IMG/VR virus record: IMGVR_UViG_3300049716_000091
Span: 1 to 21,943 of that record
From: a virus
Strand: one strand, 5' to 3'
DNA length: 21,943 bases
Under the pieces are notes generated by a model that did no database searches, was not told the origin of the DNA, and was given only the letters and a program-made list of their open reading frames with translations. Below are positions 20,370 to 21,943 of this stretch, piece by piece. Numbering within the stretch: position 1 is the first letter of the stretch; every line of letters begins with the position of its first letter. The translations under genes and the position numbers were made by a program.

Positions 20370-21943
20370 ATGCCTACCCTTGCATCATACGTCGCACAAT
20401 TGCCGCCGATATTGAAGCAAAAATACGGAGACGCTTTCTGGATTTCTGCCGCGAATAATATCCTTGAGATATTATCGAGTGAAAGAATTCTGAGGGAGTT
20501 GTCTTATCAAAAAGGGGTAATCGTAAAATACAAAAAATGGATTACCCCTCCTGCGAATTATCGGCAGGCAAAGAAGTTGTTTTCTCCCACGGATTATAAT
20601 TCCGAATTTCCGTTTATTGAAGATGACGGAAAATTGATGCTCACGAACGCCACCGTTGACGAAGATCCCGCGCCGATTGTTCCGCTTGTGTTCTCAAATT
20701 CCAATATAGATTCAATTACGATTTGCGATTTGAATTCGAATAACGTTCCTAATTTGGATAATTCATGGATTCAGGTTGCTCAAAGTTTGAATTGGTACGC
20801 TGTAGCGATGTCCTCCGACGGTGTTAAGCAAACGGCGGTGGTCAACGGCGGGTACATCTGGGTTTCGACCGATTCAGGAAATACCTGGACGCAGAAAGCA
20901 ACATCGTTGAATTGGTACGCTGTAGCGATGTCCTCCGACGGTGTTATTCAAACTGCAACGGTTTACGGCGGATACATTTGGGTTTCGACCGATTCAGGAA
21001 ATACCTGGACGCAGAAAGCAACATCGTTGAATTGGTACGCTGTAGCGATGTCCTCCGACGGTGTTATTCAAACTGCGGTGGTCAAAGGCGGGTACATCTG
21101 GGTTTCGACCGATTCAGGAAATACCTGGACGCAGAAAGCAACATCACCAAACTGGCGTGGAATAGCAATATCCTCCGATGGAACCGTACAGACGGCGGTG
21201 GCTGGCATTGGTTACATTTTGGTTTCGACGGATTCGGGAGCAAACTGGACGCAGAAAGCAACATCGTTGAATTGGTACGCTGTAGCGATGTCCTCCGACG
21301 GTGTTAAGCAAACGGCGGTGGTCAACGGCGGGTACATCTGGGTTTCGACCGATTCAGGAAATACCTGGACGCAGAAAGCAACATCGTTGAATTGGTACGC
21401 TGTAGCGATGTCCTCCGACGGTGTTATTCAAACTGCAACGGTTTACGGCGGATACATTTGGGTTTCGACCGATTCAGGAAATACCTGGACGCAGAAAGCA
21501 ACATCACAAAACTGGCATGGAATAGCAATATCCTCCGATGGAACCGTACAGACGGCGGTGGCTGGCATTGGTTACATTTGGACGATGTCGTCATTGGCTC
21601 GCAATCAAGACGATTTAAAAGATTACCTCCTTGTCGTAACTGCCGGGAACCAGGCAGGGAATACGCTTGCAATTGCCGGAAACGACGCAAGCGTAGGCCG
21701 GGCGACAAAACTTTATTACTATCATTTATTGTCAACTGCGTTGGGTATCGGTTCAGACATAACCTCTGCGGTCATCGTTTCGCCGGACAACTATATCATG
21801 CTTTCGTACAAAGGAAGTTTCGTTGAAATCAAGGCGACTACCGACGAAATCCCGATAAATAATAATCACGAACATCAGATCATGCGCGCCGGGTTGTCCA
21901 TGCTTGGCTTTGAACAGCTTCCTTCCGGGCCTGACGCTCCTAT
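20370..21943 (+). CDS. Structural protein with Asp-box beta-propeller (3'-partial)
   Basis: Open from ATG 20370, three bases after the previous stop, to the window edge without a stop: 524 codons plus 2 bases. Residues ~1-135 form an N-terminal domain (LPPILKQKYGDAFWISAANN, KLFSPTDYNSEFPFIEDDGK). Residues ~139-404 are seven 40-residue repeats, each of the first six ending in an Asp-box (S-T-D-S-G-N-T-W). Asp-boxes mark BNR/sialidase-type beta-propellers, which usually bind glycans or proteins. A third domain (DDLKDYLLVVTAGNQAGNTL, ASVGRATKLYYYHLLSTAL) continues to the end. The propeller looks inserted between two structural domains. It is a virion protein by position; a host-surface-binding role is inferred. 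It is too long and repetitive for the usual tail-adaptor families. Confidence 0.75.
   Translation, partial: MPTLASYVAQLPPILKQKYGDAFWISAANNILEILSSERILRELSYQKGVIVKYKKWITPPANYRQAKKLFSPTDYNSEFPFIEDDGKLMLTNATVDEDPAPIVPLVFSNSNIDSITICDLNSNNVPNLDNSWIQVAQSLNWYAVAMSSDGVKQTAVVNGGYIWVSTDSGNTWTQKATSLNWYAVAMSSDGVIQTATVYGGYIWVSTDSGNTWTQKATSLNWYAVAMSSDGVIQTAVVKGGYIWVSTDSGNTWTQKATSPNWRGIAISSDGTVQTAVAGIGYILVSTDSGANWTQKATSLNWYAVAMSSDGVKQTAVVNGGYIWVSTDSGNTWTQKATSLNWYAVAMSSDGVIQTATVYGGYIWVSTDSGNTWTQKATSQNWHGIAISSDGTVQTAVAGIGYIWTMSSLARNQDDLKDYLLVVTAGNQAGNTLAIAGNDASVGRATKLYYYHLLSTALGIGSDITSAVIVSPDNYIMLSYKGSFVEIKATTDEIPINNNHEHQIMRAGLSMLGFEQLPSGPDAP
20784..21581 (+). repeat. Seven 120-bp Asp-box repeats, order A-B-C-D-A-B-D'
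   Basis: Units start at 20784, 20904, 21024, 21144, 21264, 21384 and 21504; the last is truncated near 21581. 20787-21023 and 21267-21503 are identical, 480 bp apart. Unit 3 is a mosaic of B (left half) and A (right half) differences. Unit 4 shares its left half with unit 7 (two differing bases) and its right half with the other units. Confidence 0.95.

Overview
The window reads as about 22 kb of a tailed double-stranded DNA phage or prophage (Caudoviricetes), probably temperate, from an uncultured host. The packaging and head block (small terminase candidate, large terminase, a ~755-residue portal, acidic scaffold candidate, major capsid candidate) has P22/podovirus-like gene order and sizes. 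A diderm (Gram-negative) host is inferred from a lipobox lipoprotein beside the repressor and from an exported or beta-barrel-like protein in the lytic operon. Genes are tightly packed with 1-4 bp start/stop overlaps. TAA, TAG and TGA all act as stops, and ATG and GTG starts are used. No integrase, tRNA, CRISPR array or insertion sequence was found.

Layout. (1) 1-3003, plus strand: a coupled chain of eight genes. It holds a leucine-rich-like repeat protein made of mosaic 60/63-bp units, an SF2 DEAH helicase with a zinc ribbon, two very small membrane proteins, a 59-aa protein, a zinc-ribbon protein, a VRR-NUC nuclease and a 43-aa Cys protein. (2) 3071-7388, plus: a phage-type radical SAM enzyme, a perfect 329-bp tandem duplication carrying two identical 95-aa genes, and a 911-aa Toprim/AAA+ primase-helicase. 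(3) 9664-7385, minus: a zinc-ribbon protein, a Bro-N antirepressor, an exported protein, a Cys-rich multi-zinc protein and an HTH protein resembling sigma region 4. (4) 9795-10594, plus: a Cro/CI-type repressor and a lipoprotein, divergent from block 3. (5) 10595-11304: a 710-bp gene-free region with an alternating pyrimidine-purine tract, iteron-like repeats and AT-rich DNA. (6) 11305 to the end, plus: packaging and head genes, then a structural protein that runs off the window and carries seven 40-residue Asp-box beta-propeller repeats.

How it fits together (inference). Block 4 would hold lysogeny and change the host envelope. Block 3, driven from the divergent promoter, would antagonise the repressor and may end in a late-gene activator. 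Blocks 1-2 replicate and process DNA. The gene-free region is the best place for a late promoter, replication origin or packaging site. Three sets of near-identical repeats (5' LRR array, duplicated 95-aa gene, propeller array) show that this genome carries recent recombination-driven expansions.
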